From NCBI RefSeq assembly GCF_018881605.1, contig NZ_JACVPZ010000001.1, forward strand, positions 1,798,001 through 1,862,000: DNA of 64,000 nt, written 5' to 3'. Shown one piece after another: positions 1-8,328 of this stretch. The first letter of the stretch is position 1; each line of letters opens with the position of its first letter. The notes under the pieces are model-generated. The model did not search any database. It was not told the origin of the DNA and saw only the letters and a list, made by a program, of their open reading frames with translations. Made by a program: the position numbers and the translations under genes. Origin of the DNA: Polynucleobacter sp. UB-Tiil-W10 (lineage in GTDB: Bacteria > Pseudomonadota > Gammaproteobacteria > Burkholderiales > Burkholderiaceae).

Positions 1-63
1 GGATTGACCCGATTGGAGCCATTCAACGGCAGATTTGAGGACGCTTAAATCGGTGCTGTTCAT
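1..63 (-). CDS. XdhC/CoxI family maturation protein, N-terminal fragment (partial at window edge)
   Basis: An open frame starts with ATG at 63 and runs off the left edge; 21 residues are visible, beginning MNSTDLSVLKSAVEWL. This resembles the amino end of XdhC/CoxI-family proteins, which insert or sulfurate the molybdenum cofactor of xanthine and CO dehydrogenase-type hydroxylases. The call rests mainly on context: the divergent neighbour is a MobA/MocA-like nucleotidyltransferase, and CoxE- and CoxD-like genes follow within 3 kb. With 21 residues no domain can be proven; another protein with a similar helical start is possible. Confidence 0.5.
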   Translation of the reverse strand, partial: MNSTDLSVLKSAVEWLQSGQS

Positions 64-127
64 GCGTTTTCTTCTTTTTACGTTCTTTTGTGAATGCTTT
101 TATTAATAACTATTTATTATCACTCTA

Positions 128-787
128 ATGACTGTTTCTAGTGAACCTTCCAAAAGCTCAGCATTGCGCCTTGCCGTCTTAATATTGGCTGCAGGTGAGG
201 GAAGTCGCTTGGGAGGTTATCCCAAAGCGCTACTAATAAAAGATGGCAGCAGCTTGTTAAGACGTTTTATCCATTCAATGCAGGATCTGAGTCCAACAGA
301 GACTGTGATTGTTACTGGTTTTTACGCCGATGAAGTTGAATCTGAAATTCAATCTATCCAAAAGAACTTTCAGGATATTCAAAACCTGATCACATGGGTC
401 AGAAATCCAAAACCTGAGGCAGGACAATCATCGTCAGTGCGACTTGGGCTTGAGTCTCTCAAGAGTGATTACGATGTTTTATTGATTGCTTTATGCGATC
501 AACCTCATGTAGGCGCATCAGAAATTGAATCTTTGTTAGAGCAATTTAAACAAAGAAGCGCGGAGCAGGAGATTGTCTTGCCGACTGTGAATGGCCAAAG
601 GGGTAACCCAGTACTGTTTTCGAAAGAGGTGATCCAAAAGATTTTAGGAATACCTCGCTTGGTATGCAGAGCCTATATGGATCAACATCCCGAACAGATT
701 AGAATCTTTGCTACTGATAATGCTGCCTATGTATTGGATGTCGATACGCAAGTCGACATCCAGATACTCGGTTTGGATCCTCTTTAA
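128..787 (+). CDS. MobA/MocA-like nucleotidyltransferase (molybdenum cofactor cytidylyltransferase-like)
   Basis: 219 residues, the usual size for MocA/MobA-like NTP transferases (NTP_transf_3 family). The nucleotide-binding signature LAAGEGSRLGGYPKAL lies at about residues 20-35, and an acidic metal-binding segment (LLIALCDQPHV) follows near residue 120. Members transfer CMP or GMP to molybdopterin; next to XdhC- and Cox-type genes the MocA role, making molybdopterin cytosine dinucleotide for CO dehydrogenase-like enzymes, is most likely (inference). It is divergent from the XdhC-like fragment, 64 bases apart in an A+T-rich gap that should hold both promoters. No clear ribosome binding site precedes the ATG. 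Base specificity cannot be read from sequence alone. Confidence 0.8.
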   Translation: MTVSSEPSKSSALRLAVLILAAGEGSRLGGYPKALLIKDGSSLLRRFIHSMQDLSPTETVIVTGFYADEVESEIQSIQKNFQDIQNLITWVRNPKPEAGQSSSVRLGLESLKSDYDVLLIALCDQPHVGASEIESLLEQFKQRSAEQEIVLPTVNGQRGNPVLFSKEVIQKILGIPRLVCRAYMDQHPEQIRIFATDNAAYVLDVDTQVDIQILGLDPL

Positions 788-802
788 TCGCAATAAAGCA
801 AT

Positions 803-1261
803 TTATATCTCGGCGATTAATTCAATCTCAACACAAGCGCCCAGCGGAATTTGCGCAACACCAAAAGCACTACGGGCATGTTTTCCGGCATCACCAAACA
901 CTTCAAATAGTAACTCTGAGCAGCCATTCACAACTAAGTGTTGTTCTGTATAGCTATCGGTGGAATTCACCAAGCCCATGACTTTAACAATCCGCTTTAC
1001 CTTATCTAAAGAGCCTAGATGATTTTGTAGCGTGGAAATTAAATCCATTGCGATTGAGCGGGCGGCTGCTTTACCAGTTTCGGTGTCCATATCTTTGCCA
1101 AGCTTTCCAACCCAAGGCTTGCCATCGCGTTTAGCAATATGGCCTGAGAGAAAAACAGTGTTACCGGTAGTTGCTGCCATCACATAGGCTGCAGCAGGGG
1201 GTCCCGGTGGGGGTAAATCAATGCCGAGGGTTTTAAGGCGTTCGCTAATCTTTGTGCTCAT
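803..1261 (-). CDS. RidA family protein (YjgF/YER057c/UK114 superfamily)
   Basis: 152 residues, slightly longer than canonical RidA (about 130), matching the YjgF-like subgroup with an extended amino end. RidA proteins hydrolyse reactive enamine/imine intermediates released by PLP enzymes; divergent members act in catabolic pathways. The fold is recognisable from the sheet segment TGNTVFLSGHIAKRDGK and the carboxyl part GVAQIPLGACVEIELIAEI. The classic catalytic Arg of canonical RidA, normally in an R-x-x-V-x-V context, is not obvious: the matching stretch reads FGVAQIPLGACVEIEL. This is therefore probably a non-RidA subfamily member of uncertain substrate. It lies convergent to the nucleotidyltransferase, 15 bases away, and follows coxE on the same strand. 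Confidence 0.8.
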   Translation of the reverse strand: MSTKISERLKTLGIDLPPPGPPAAAYVMAATTGNTVFLSGHIAKRDGKPWVGKLGKDMDTETGKAAARSIAMDLISTLQNHLGSLDKVKRIVKVMGLVNSTDSYTEQHLVVNGCSELLFEVFGDAGKHARSAFGVAQIPLGACVEIELIAEI

Positions 1262-1300
1262 ATTGACTATCTGTAATTGAATTAAATTGAATAGAGAATC

Positions 1301-2476
1301 TTACTTGGAAAGTTGACGCATAGCGCTTTCAAGGCCATTTAGGGTGACTGGATACATGCGATCTTTCATAAGATTTTGCATAATATCGATGGATTGACGA
1401 TATTGCCAAATGGATTCAGGTTCTGGATTGAGCCAAGCAAAATGCGGGAAGTGATCAATCAGGCGATTAATCCAAACGGCACCTGCTTCCTTATTGTTGT
1501 ATTCAACGGAGCCATTAGGACTCAGAATTTCATAAGGTGACATGGTGGCATCACCAACAAAAATCAGCTTGTAGTCAGCCCCATATTTATTGATGATTTC
1601 TTGAGTTGGCGTCACTTGATCCCGTCTACGACGATTACTTTCCCATAGATTGTCATATACGCAGTTGTGAAAATAGTAGTGCTCTAAATGTTTAAATTCT
1701 GCTTTGGCGGCAGAGAATAATTCAGCAATGCGCTGAATATGATCATCCATCGAGCCACCGACATCCATGAGAAGCAACACTTTGACTTGGTTATGGCGTT
1801 CGGGCCGCATTTGAATATCGAGCATGCCAGCATTTGCTGCTGTTGAATGAATCGTCTTATCCAAATCAAGCTCAAGCGTTGAGCCTTCACGTGCGAAGCG
1901 TCTTAAGCGTCGTAATGCCACTTTGATGTTACGAGTGCCTAAAGCGAGATCGCTGTCATAGTCTTTAAATTCTCGAGCCTCCCAAACTTTGATGGCCGTT
2001 CGGTTTCCTGCACTTTCACCGCCAATACGAATGCCTTCGGGGTGATAGCCGCCATGACCAAATGGAGACGAGCCTCCGGCACCAATCCATTTATTGCCGC
2101 CACCATGCCACTCCTTTTGCTCTTTTAAAAGCTCTTCGAGGCGTTTCTTTAAAGCATCTGGGCCGCCTAATTTTTTAAGCGCTGCCTTTTCTTCATCGGT
2201 GAGAACGCGCTGTAGTTTTTTCTCAAGCCAGTCGAGTGGGATATCTGGTGAGAGAGCAATAATTTGCTCAACCCCATTAAAGTAAGCCCCAAAAACTTGA
2301 TCAAAGCGATCAAAATGTTGCTCATCTTTAACTAAAGTCATGCGCGAGAGTTGATAAAACTCATCAATCGATGGATTAATCACTCCTGCTTTTAAAGCCT
2401 CCAAGAGAGTTAAAAACTCCCGCACCGAAACAGGCACCTTGGCCTCTTTCAGATTAAGAAAAAATTGAATCAACAT
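1301..2476 (-). CDS. CoxE-like VWA domain protein
   Basis: 391 residues. The carboxyl half is a von Willebrand A domain with a MIDAS-like motif LLLMDVGGSMDDH near residue 238; the canonical first motif DxSxS appears as DxGxS, as is common in CoxE. A Gly/His-rich linker (about residues 125-153) precedes it, and the amino part is helical. CoxE works with the MoxR ATPase CoxD in assembling the active site of molybdenum CO dehydrogenase-type enzymes (established for Oligotropha). The gene follows the CoxD-like gene by 32 bases on the same strand, so the two should be co-transcribed. The target enzyme is not in this window; the protein could serve another molybdenum hydroxylase or a different metalloenzyme. 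Confidence 0.85.
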   Translation of the reverse strand: MLIQFFLNLKEAKVPVSVREFLTLLEALKAGVINPSIDEFYQLSRMTLVKDEQHFDRFDQVFGAYFNGVEQIIALSPDIPLDWLEKKLQRVLTDEEKAALKKLGGPDALKKRLEELLKEQKEWHGGGNKWIGAGGSSPFGHGGYHPEGIRIGGESAGNRTAIKVWEAREFKDYDSDLALGTRNIKVALRRLRRFAREGSTLELDLDKTIHSTAANAGMLDIQMRPERHNQVKVLLLMDVGGSMDDHIQRIAELFSAAKAEFKHLEHYYFHNCVYDNLWESNRRRRDQVTPTQEIINKYGADYKLIFVGDATMSPYEILSPNGSVEYNNKEAGAVWINRLIDHFPHFAWLNPEPESIWQYRQSIDIMQNLMKDRMYPVTLNGLESAMRQLSK

Positions 2477-2508
2477 GAAAATACTTGTCGCTAATGTGTG
2501 ACTGTGGA

Positions 2509-3378
2509 TTAGCGATGATTGCGATTCATCATGACTAAACGCTCAAACAGGTGAATATCTTGTTCGTTCTTAATTAGTGCGCCGTGCAAGGGTGGAACCA
2601 CAATTTTTTCGTCATTACTGTAGAGCGCCTCAGGGGGAATATCTTCGGCTAATAGGAGCTTGAGCCAGTCAATCAATTCCGAAGTACTAGGCTTCTTTTT
2701 AAGGCCCGGTAAGGAGCGAATTTGATAGAAGGCCTTGAGGGCTGCATCCAGAAGATCCTGCTTGATATTGGGGTGATGTACATCCACGATGCTTTGCATC
2801 GTATTTGCATCGGGAAAGGTGATGTAATGAAAAAAGCAGCGTCGTAAGAATGCATCAGGCAATTCTTTTTCATTATTCGAGGTGATGATGACGAGTGGAC
2901 GATGTTTGGCCTTAATTAATTCGCGAGTTTCATAGACGTAAAACTCCATACGATCAATCTCACGCAACAAGTCATTCGGAAATTCAATATCTGCTTTATC
3001 AATTTCATCAATGAGCAATACCGTAGGCTCGTCTGCCTCAAAGGCTTGCCAAAGAACACCCTTAACAATGTAGTTCCGAATATCGTTTACTTTCTCATCA
3101 CCTAGTTGTGAGTCACGTAATCGGCTTACAGCGTCATATTCATAAAGACCCTGTTGCGCTTTAGTGGTGGACTTGATATGCCACTGCAGAAGCGGCATAT
3201 TGAGTGCAGCAGCCACTTCTTCGGCAAGCATTGTTTTGCCAGTGCCTGGCTCACCCTTAATTAAGAGAGGGCGTTGGAGCGCAATGGCCGCATTGACTGC
3301 TAACTTGAGATCTTCCGTGGCAACGTAGCTTTGGCTGCCGTCAAAGCGGTTTTGGTGTGAAGTGCTGGGTTTGTTCAT
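2509..3378 (-). CDS. CoxD-like MoxR family AAA+ ATPase
   Basis: 289 residues from the chosen ATG at 3378 (start MNKPSTSHQNRFDGSQSY). An in-frame ATG at 3432 would add 18 residues with no family resemblance. The Walker A motif GEPGTGKT is at residues 42-49, Walker B is VLLIDEIDKAD, and the stretch FLRRCFFHYI is typical of CoxD. MoxR ATPases partner with VWA proteins as chaperones for metalloenzyme assembly; the CoxE-like partner is immediately downstream. The divergent neighbour is a c-type cytochrome gene 162 bases away, and that gap must hold both promoters. Function as molybdenum hydroxylase chaperone is inferred from the neighbourhood. Confidence 0.88.
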   Translation of the reverse strand: MNKPSTSHQNRFDGSQSYVATEDLKLAVNAAIALQRPLLIKGEPGTGKTMLAEEVAAALNMPLLQWHIKSTTKAQQGLYEYDAVSRLRDSQLGDEKVNDIRNYIVKGVLWQAFEADEPTVLLIDEIDKADIEFPNDLLREIDRMEFYVYETRELIKAKHRPLVIITSNNEKELPDAFLRRCFFHYITFPDANTMQSIVDVHHPNIKQDLLDAALKAFYQIRSLPGLKKKPSTSELIDWLKLLLAEDIPPEALYSNDEKIVVPPLHGALIKNEQDIHLFERLVMMNRNHR

Positions 3379-3491
3379 CGTGTTATCTAAATAGGCCTGA
3401 GTTAAGCGTTCCAGTATAGGTAAATGAGGCAAATTTTTCAGTGTTTCTACTGATTTTGGCCTCTGAAATGGCGAGAAGGGCGTCTGTCCGC

Positions 3492-3497
3492 TATACT
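3492..3497 (+). promoter_or_regulatory. Possible -10 element for the cytochrome c pair
   Basis: TATACT matches the sigma70 -10 consensus at five of six bases. A -35 at the right distance is weak. If used, transcription would start near 3504, placing the FNR-type box at 3507-3520 just downstream of the start point. Confidence 0.35.
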
Positions 3498-3506
3498 CTC
3501 TCCAAA

Positions 3507-3520
3507 TTGATCTAAATCAA
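3507..3520 (+). promoter_or_regulatory. FNR/CRP-family binding box
   Basis: TTGATCTAAATCAA is a perfect match to the FNR-type palindrome TTGAT-N4-ATCAA. It ends 20 bases before the ATG of the first cytochrome gene. Its position, close to the start codon and overlapping the likely transcription start, fits repression better than activation. The same consensus is read by FNR, ANR and Dnr-type regulators, so the actual protein is unknown. Confidence 0.55.
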
Positions 3521-3540
3521 ACTCATTAATACTGATTTCT

Positions 3541-3906
3541 ATGAAAAAACTCTCAATTCTTCCTCATTTGGCTGTTGCCGCAACTTTAGCTTTTGCTGGC
3601 TCTGTTGCCCAAGCCGATGAAGTAAAAGGTAACGCTGCTGCTGGTAACGCCAAGGTTTGGCTTTGCGTTGGCTGCCACTCCATCCCGGATTACCGTGCTG
3701 ACTATCCTTTTGTATATAAAGTACCTATGTTGGGCGGTCAAAATGGCCCCTACATTGCAAGCGCCTTAGCAGCTTACAAAAAGGGCGAAAGAAAGCATCC
3801 AACAATGCGCTCTATTGCTGCCAGTTTGTCTGACCAAGATATGGCTGATATTGGCGAATACTATGCTGCGCAAACTGCCAGCACACCTAACAACCCATTG
3901 AAGTGA
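3541..3906 (+). CDS. Periplasmic c-type cytochrome (class I)
   Basis: 121 residues. A signal peptide (Lys-Lys start, hydrophobic core, cleavage likely after AQA at residue 25) is followed by one haem-binding CVGCH motif at residues 42-46. Met89, in KHPTMRSI, is a good candidate for the sixth haem ligand. Single-haem cytochromes of this kind carry electrons in the periplasm. The gene is the first of a tandem pair and is divergent from the Cox-type maturation genes, so it may accept electrons from a periplasmic or membrane dehydrogenase (inference). A perfect FNR-type box sits just upstream. The exact redox partner cannot be told from sequence. Confidence 0.88.
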   Translation: MKKLSILPHLAVAATLAFAGSVAQADEVKGNAAAGNAKVWLCVGCHSIPDYRADYPFVYKVPMLGGQNGPYIASALAAYKKGERKHPTMRSIAASLSDQDMADIGEYYAAQTASTPNNPLK

Positions 3907-3937
3907 TTCATTGATAAAGATACATAGAGATACTTTT

Positions 3938-4291
3938 ATGAAATTCGCCCTCATTACAGCAGTTTTGCTCTCAAGCATTGGTTTGGTAAACGTAGCAAAT
4001 GCTGCCAACGTAGAAAAAGGTCAAGCATTGGTAGAGAAGGCTAATTGCGCTTCCTGTCATGGTGCAGGACTAAACGCTCCAATCTTGCCTGCCTATCCAA
4101 AGTTGGCTGGCCAATACTCCGAATATGTTTATTACGCATTAAAGGCATATAAAGTGGGTAACGGAAACCCTCAGTTTGGCCGTAACAATGCAATCATGGG
4201 ATCACAAGTTCTCAACTTTACCGATGCTGATTTGCATGACATTTCAGCTTATGTCGCTTCATTGCCAGGAAACTTTGTTATTAAAAAGTAA
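3938..4291 (+). CDS. Periplasmic c-type cytochrome (class I), second of a tandem pair
   Basis: 117 residues from the ATG at 3938. A TTG at 3911 is in frame but would put nine polar residues before the signal peptide, so the ATG is preferred. The signal peptide ends near ANA (residue 22), the haem motif CASCH is at residues 37-41, and Met87 (AIMGSQ) is the likely axial ligand. Its fold resembles the preceding cytochrome (YxxxALxAYKxG and the closing helix shared), so the pair probably arose by old duplication. The gap to the first gene is 31 bases and a strong terminator follows, so the two form one transcript. Confidence 0.88.
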   Translation: MKFALITAVLLSSIGLVNVANAANVEKGQALVEKANCASCHGAGLNAPILPAYPKLAGQYSEYVYYALKAYKVGNGNPQFGRNNAIMGSQVLNFTDADLHDISAYVASLPGNFVIKK

Positions 4292-4318
4292 ACCTCGCTA
4301 GCTTAGGCTACATACAAC

Positions 4319-4354
4319 AAAGGCTTAGAATAATCTTCTAAGCCTTTATTTTTT
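4319..4354. terminator. Intrinsic terminator between cytochrome c and gntR, likely bidirectional
   Basis: A perfect 12-bp stem (AAAGGCTTAGAA, loop of 5, TTCTAAGCCTTT) is followed by ATTTTTTAT. The A run on the 5' side gives a U run on the opposite strand, so it can end both the cytochrome transcript and the convergent gntR transcript, which stops at 4371. Confidence 0.85.
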
Positions 4355-4370
4355 ATAGCTTTCTTTCAAT

Positions 4371-5009
4371 TTAACGAAGTGCCTCGAGACCTCTGGCAAG
4401 GTGATTGCGCATGGCCAATTCCGCAGCCTGTTCATCACGCTTCAAAAGCGACCTGAGAATCTCCCGATGCTCAACGAGTGAGTTTTGCAGTCTACCAGTG
4501 CTAGTTAGCGAGTCTCTGCGATGTAATTTAAGAACTTTACGCAGGTCGGCTATTACGCCATTCATCCAGCGATTTCCTGCAATTTCTTGTATTAGTTCAT
4601 GAAATTTGCCATTTATCTCAAAAAATTGCTCAAGATCGCGATCAGCCGCTGCTTTTTCTAGGCGGTGGTGGAGGTGGTCCAGGAGATTTAACTCAGCTTC
4701 CGTCGCTTTAAGCGCTGTTTCTTTGGCTGCCTGGCCCTCTAAAAGTGAGAGGATAGTGAAAATTTGCTCTAAATCTATCCTGGCAACCTCAGTTACATAG
4801 GCGCCACGACGCATCTTGATGGTTACAAGGCCCTCTGAGGCTAAAACCTTGATTGCTTCACGCATTGGCGTTCTGCTAATGCCAAACTGATCTGCTAGCG
4901 ATTGTTCATCGAGCCAGCTTCCGGACGCCAATTGTTTGTTAAAGATCTGCTCCCGAAGTCGATCGGCAACATCTTCGTACAGAGGCCTATTATTCAGTTT
5001 TGTATTCAT
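4371..5009 (-). CDS. GntR family transcriptional regulator, FadR/FCD subfamily
   Basis: 212 residues. An amino-terminal winged helix-turn-helix (about residues 8-75, including SLADQFGISRTPMREAIKVL) precedes an all-helical FCD effector domain with candidate metal-binding His residues (KFHELIQEI and the NHLARGLEAL end). FCD regulators usually repress a neighbouring catabolic operon and release DNA on binding an acid or acyl ligand. It is divergent from the methylmalonyl-CoA mutase operon with a 94-bp gap. A 22-bp perfect palindrome overlaps its own start codon, which suggests autorepression plus control of the divergent operon (inference). The effector may be propionate-, methylmalonate- or methylcitrate-related, but no residue proves it. 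Confidence 0.88.
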   Translation of the reverse strand: MNTKLNNRPLYEDVADRLREQIFNKQLASGSWLDEQSLADQFGISRTPMREAIKVLASEGLVTIKMRRGAYVTEVARIDLEQIFTILSLLEGQAAKETALKATEAELNLLDHLHHRLEKAAADRDLEQFFEINGKFHELIQEIAGNRWMNGVIADLRKVLKLHRRDSLTSTGRLQNSLVEHREILRSLLKRDEQAAELAMRNHLARGLEALR

Positions 5010-5022
5010 AATTATGAATACA
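5001..5022. promoter_or_regulatory. Putative GntR operator: 22-bp perfect palindrome
   Basis: The two arms are TGTATTCATAA and TTATGAATACA, an exact inverted repeat with no spacer. It overlaps the gntR start codon (CAT at 5007-5009), so bound protein would block gntR transcription or translation initiation. Exact palindromes of this length are rare by chance, and the position is typical for an autoregulated GntR gene. Confidence 0.6.
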
Positions 5023-5029
5023 TTATGTA

Positions 5030-5047
5030 GACAAATGAATAATTGTC
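5030..5047. promoter_or_regulatory. Possible second operator near the mutase promoter
   Basis: Arms GACAA and TTGTC flank eight bases. The stretch contains ATGAATA at 5035-5041, a direct copy of ATGAATA at 5014-5020 in the first palindrome; the copies are 21 bp apart, about two helical turns. This suggests paired binding of a dimeric regulator between gntR and the mutase operon. It is weaker than the first site. Confidence 0.35.
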
Positions 5048-5103
5048 AAGCAGAATGTAAGGACATTTCGACGCAGTGCAACAAAAGTTAATCAGGAGTT
5101 TTT

Positions 5104-7278
5104 GTGAGTTCTAAAGAAAACAACTCGTGGCCCTCATTTCCAGAAGTCAATCTGGAGGCTTGGAAAAAGTCGGCGCAAAAATCAGCACCCAATGGTGATG
5201 TTGATTCCTTGGGCTGGAAAACGCCAGATGGAATTCATTTAAAAGCTTTGTATACCTCGTCAGATGTCGAAGGTCTTAATTACACAAATACATTGCCGGG
5301 ATTCGAGCCATTCGTTCGGGGCCCACAAGCGACGATGTATTCAGTTCGTCCTTGGACTATTCGTCAATACGCTGGCTTTTCTACTGCCGAAGAATCCAAT
5401 GCCTTTTATCGCAAAGCATTGGATGCGGGTGGTCAAGGCGTTTCCGTTGCATTTGATTTAGCTACTCATCGCGGTTACGACTCAGATCATCCTCGTGTTA
5501 CAGGTGACGTTGGTAAGGCCGGTGTTGCAATTGATTCTGTAGAAGACATGAAGATCTTGTTTGATGGCATTCCATTGGACAAAGTATCGGTATCAATGAC
5601 AATGAATGGCGCAGTATTGCCAGTTTTGGCTGGATACATTGTTGCAGGTGAAGAGCAAGGCGTTAAGCAGGAGCAACTATCCGGAACTATTCAGAACGAT
5701 ATTCTGAAAGAGTTCATGGTGCGTAATACCTATATTTACCCACCTGAGCCTTCGATGCGAATCATTGGTGACATTATTGAATACACCGCAAAGCATATGC
5801 CCAAGTTCAACTCGATTTCAATTTCGGGTTATCACATGCAAGAAGCGGGCGCTAATCAGGTTTTGGAATTGGCATTCACTTTGGCTGACGGCCGAGAGTA
5901 TGTGAGGACTGCGCTTGCTAAGGGGCTAGATGTTGACGGCTTCGCTGGACGGCTATCTTTCTTCTTCGCCATTGGGATGAACTTCTATCTTGAGGTTGCT
6001 AAATTGCGTGCCGCTCGTCTGTTGTGGTGGCGCATTATGAAATCCTTTGAGCCAAAGAATCCAAAGTCATTGATGTTGCGGACGCATTGCCAAACATCAG
6101 GCTGGTCTTTGACTGAGCAAGATCCCTACAACAACGTAGTGAGAACAACGGTAGAGGCTATGGCGGCTGTATTTGGGGGCACACAGTCCTTACATACCAA
6201 CTCTTTAGATGAAGCGATTGCTTTGCCTTCTGAGTTCTCAAGCCGTATTGCGCGTAACACCCAGTTGATTTTGCAAGAAGAAACACACATTCCGAGCGTA
6301 ATTGATCCATGGGCAGGTTCCTACATGATGGAGAACCTTACTCAAGAGATGGCTGACAAGGCTTGGGAAATCATTCAAGAAGTAGAAGCAATGGGTGGTA
6401 TGACTAAAGCGGTTGAGAGCGGCTGGGCTAAGCTCAAAATTGAAGCCGCGGCTGCTGAAAAGCAGGCCAAGATTGACTCAGGTTCTGATGTGATTGTTGG
6501 CGTGAATAAATACAAACTGGGCAAAGAGGATCTGGTTGACGTATTAATGATCGACAACGATAAAGTTCGTGAGGGTCAGGTTGCTCGACTGAAAGAGATC
6601 AAGGCAAAACGAGACACTCAAAAAGTTCAAGCTGCGTTAGAGGCGTTAACGAAAGCTGCTGAAGATAACTCTGGAAACCTGTTGGAGTTAGCAGTTAACG
6701 CAATTCGTTTACGTGCAACAGTAGGTGAAGTTTCTGATGCATTAGAAAAAGTTTACGGGCGCCATCGCGCCGATACTCAAAAGGTGACCGGTGTGTATGC
6801 AGCTGCTTATGACTCAGCCGAAGGTTGGGCAAAACTCCAAACAGAAATTGCTGACTTTGCAAAAGACTTTGGACGTCGTCCACGTGTGATGATTGCCAAG
6901 CTAGGCCAAGATGGCCACGACCGTGGTGCGAAAGTAGTTGCGACTGCTTATGCCGACTTAGGCTTTGACGTTGATATCGGACCATTGTTCCAAACGCCGG
7001 AAGAGTGTGCTCGTCAAGCGATTGAGAATGACGTCCATGCATTGGGTGTTTCTACATTGGCGGCTGGTCACAAGACATTAGTGCCAGCCATCATCGCTGA
7101 GTTGAAGAAGCAGGGTTCAGACGACATCATCGTGTTTGTTGGCGGCGTGATTCCAAGGCAAGACTATGAGTTCCTTTACGAGGCTGGTGTAAAAGGTATT
7201 TATGGTCCAGGTACTCCGATTCCGGCTTCGGCTAAGGATGTGCTTGAGCAAATTCGCAAGTCAGTTAAACCCGCTTAA
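5104..7278 (+). CDS. scpA: Methylmalonyl-CoA mutase, single-chain
   Basis: 724 residues, starting with GTG at 5104 behind an AGGAGT ribosome binding site. The enzyme interconverts (R)-methylmalonyl-CoA and succinyl-CoA using adenosylcobalamin. The amino part is the substrate-binding barrel ([22 protein letters not shown]; later [19 protein letters not shown]). The carboxyl domain carries the B12-binding DxHxxG motif as [12 protein letters not shown] near residue 602. This is the long single-chain form with both domains, like E. coli ScpA (Sbm). It is the first gene of an operon with meaB, pccB, pccA and a VOC protein, completing the propionyl-CoA to succinyl-CoA route. A divergent GntR regulator probably controls it. 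The cell must make or import cobalamin. Confidence 0.95.
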   Translation: MSSKENNSWPSFPEVNLEAWKKSAQKSAPNGDVDSLGWKTPDGIHLKALYTSSDVEGLNYTNTLPGFEPFVRGPQATMYSVRPWTIRQYAGFSTAEESNAFYRKALDAGGQGVSVAFDLATHRGYDSDHPRVTGDVGKAGVAIDSVEDMKILFDGIPLDKVSVSMTMNGAVLPVLAGYIVAGEEQGVKQEQLSGTIQNDILKEFMVRNTYIYPPEPSMRIIGDIIEYTAKHMPKFNSISISGYHMQEAGANQVLELAFTLADGREYVRTALAKGLDVDGFAGRLSFFFAIGMNFYLEVAKLRAARLLWWRIMKSFEPKNPKSLMLRTHCQTSGWSLTEQDPYNNVVRTTVEAMAAVFGGTQSLHTNSLDEAIALPSEFSSRIARNTQLILQEETHIPSVIDPWAGSYMMENLTQEMADKAWEIIQEVEAMGGMTKAVESGWAKLKIEAAAAEKQAKIDSGSDVIVGVNKYKLGKEDLVDVLMIDNDKVREGQVARLKEIKAKRDTQKVQAALEALTKAAEDNSGNLLELAVNAIRLRATVGEVSDALEKVYGRHRADTQKVTGVYAAAYDSAEGWAKLQTEIADFAKDFGRRPRVMIAKLGQDGHDRGAKVVATAYADLGFDVDIGPLFQTPEECARQAIENDVHALGVSTLAAGHKTLVPAIIAELKKQGSDDIIVFVGGVIPRQDYEFLYEAGVKGIYGPGTPIPASAKDVLEQIRKSVKPA

Positions 7279-7292
7279 TACGGATCACAGGC

Positions 7293-8318
7293 ATGCTAGA
7301 AGCCGCTGATCAGGCGCTGGTAAATGATCTCACCGATGCGCCTTCGCTAAAACAGCGACGCGCGTTGGCAAAGATCATTACTTTGCTTGAATCAACTCGC
7401 CTTGATCATCGTCATCGTGCTGATGACGTATTGAATTCTTTATTGCCTAAAACAGGTAAATCATTTCGGCTTGGCATTTCAGGGGTTCCTGGAGTGGGTA
7501 AATCAACCTTGATTGAATCTTTGGGTCTTTATCTAATCGAAAAAGGTCATCGAGTTGCTGTATTGGCGATTGATCCCTCTTCAAGCATCTCTGGCGGTTC
7601 AATTTTGGGTGATAAGACTCGCATGGAGCGCTTATCTGTTCTCGAGAATGCCTTCATTCGCCCCAGTCCATCGTCTTGTACTTTAGGCGGTGTTGCTGAG
7701 AAGACTCGTGAAGCTATGTTGGTTGCAGAAGCCGCAGGCTTTGACATCATTATTGTGGAGACGGTCGGCGTAGGGCAGAGTGAAATCGCTGTTGCTGGTA
7801 TGACAGACATGTTCTTGTTATTGCAACTGCCCAATGCAGGTGATGATCTACAAGCCATTAAAAAAGGCGTAATGGAAATTGCCGATTTCATTGTGATTAA
7901 TAAAGTAGATATCGATCCTGATGCCGCCATGCGCGCTCAGCTATTTATCACTAGCTCATTACGTCTTTTGGGCTTTCAGGGCAACCCTGATCACGCATCA
8001 CATGACAAGGAGTTATGGCATCCACAGGTAATGACCTTGAGCGCCCTAGAGGGCAAAGGCGTTCCAGAGTTGTGGGATAAGGTTACACATTTTGAGCGTC
8101 TTCAAAAAGCGAATGGAAAGTTTGACTCTCGTCGCAAAGAACAAGCAGGCGCATGGATGTGGGACCGCATCGATGCAGGATTAAAAAACGCATTTCGTAG
8201 CAATGTGGCAGTGCAAGAGCTTCTACCAAGTTTGAGCGCACAAGTAAACCAAGGAACTATGGCAGCTTCAGTAGCGGCAAGACGACTACTAGAGGCCATG
8301 GGGCATGAATTTTTCTAA
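7293..8318 (+). CDS. meaB: Methylmalonyl-CoA mutase-associated GTPase MeaB
   Basis: 341 residues, 14 bases after the mutase. It is a G3E-type P-loop GTPase: Walker [10 protein letters not shown] near residues 64-72, ETVGVGQSE as the metal/switch motif, and NKVD for guanine recognition. MeaB (ArgK in E. coli) gates cofactor loading onto methylmalonyl-CoA mutase and protects or removes inactivated cobalamin. The older annotation as an arginine transport kinase is not supported. The gene lies between the mutase and propionyl-CoA carboxylase genes, and its last bases overlap the Shine-Dalgarno of pccB, so translation is probably coupled. Confidence 0.95.
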   Translation: MLEAADQALVNDLTDAPSLKQRRALAKIITLLESTRLDHRHRADDVLNSLLPKTGKSFRLGISGVPGVGKSTLIESLGLYLIEKGHRVAVLAIDPSSSISGGSILGDKTRMERLSVLENAFIRPSPSSCTLGGVAEKTREAMLVAEAAGFDIIIVETVGVGQSEIAVAGMTDMFLLLQLPNAGDDLQAIKKGVMEIADFIVINKVDIDPDAAMRAQLFITSSLRLLGFQGNPDHASHDKELWHPQVMTLSALEGKGVPELWDKVTHFERLQKANGKFDSRRKEQAGAWMWDRIDAGLKNAFRSNVAVQELLPSLSAQVNQGTMAASVAARRLLEAMGHEFF

Positions 8319-8322
8319 GGAG
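8317..8322 (+). promoter_or_regulatory. Ribosome binding site that fixes the pccB start
   Basis: AAGGAG ends six bases before the ATG at 8329. An in-frame ATG at 8305 lies upstream of this site and inside meaB, with no Shine-Dalgarno of its own, so translation most likely begins at 8329. Confidence 0.75.
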
Positions 8323-8328
8323 CAGGAA

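Noticed and set aside
8305-8328. Earlier pccB start at ATG 8305
   Set aside because: No Shine-Dalgarno there, whereas AAGGAG sits correctly spaced before 8329.
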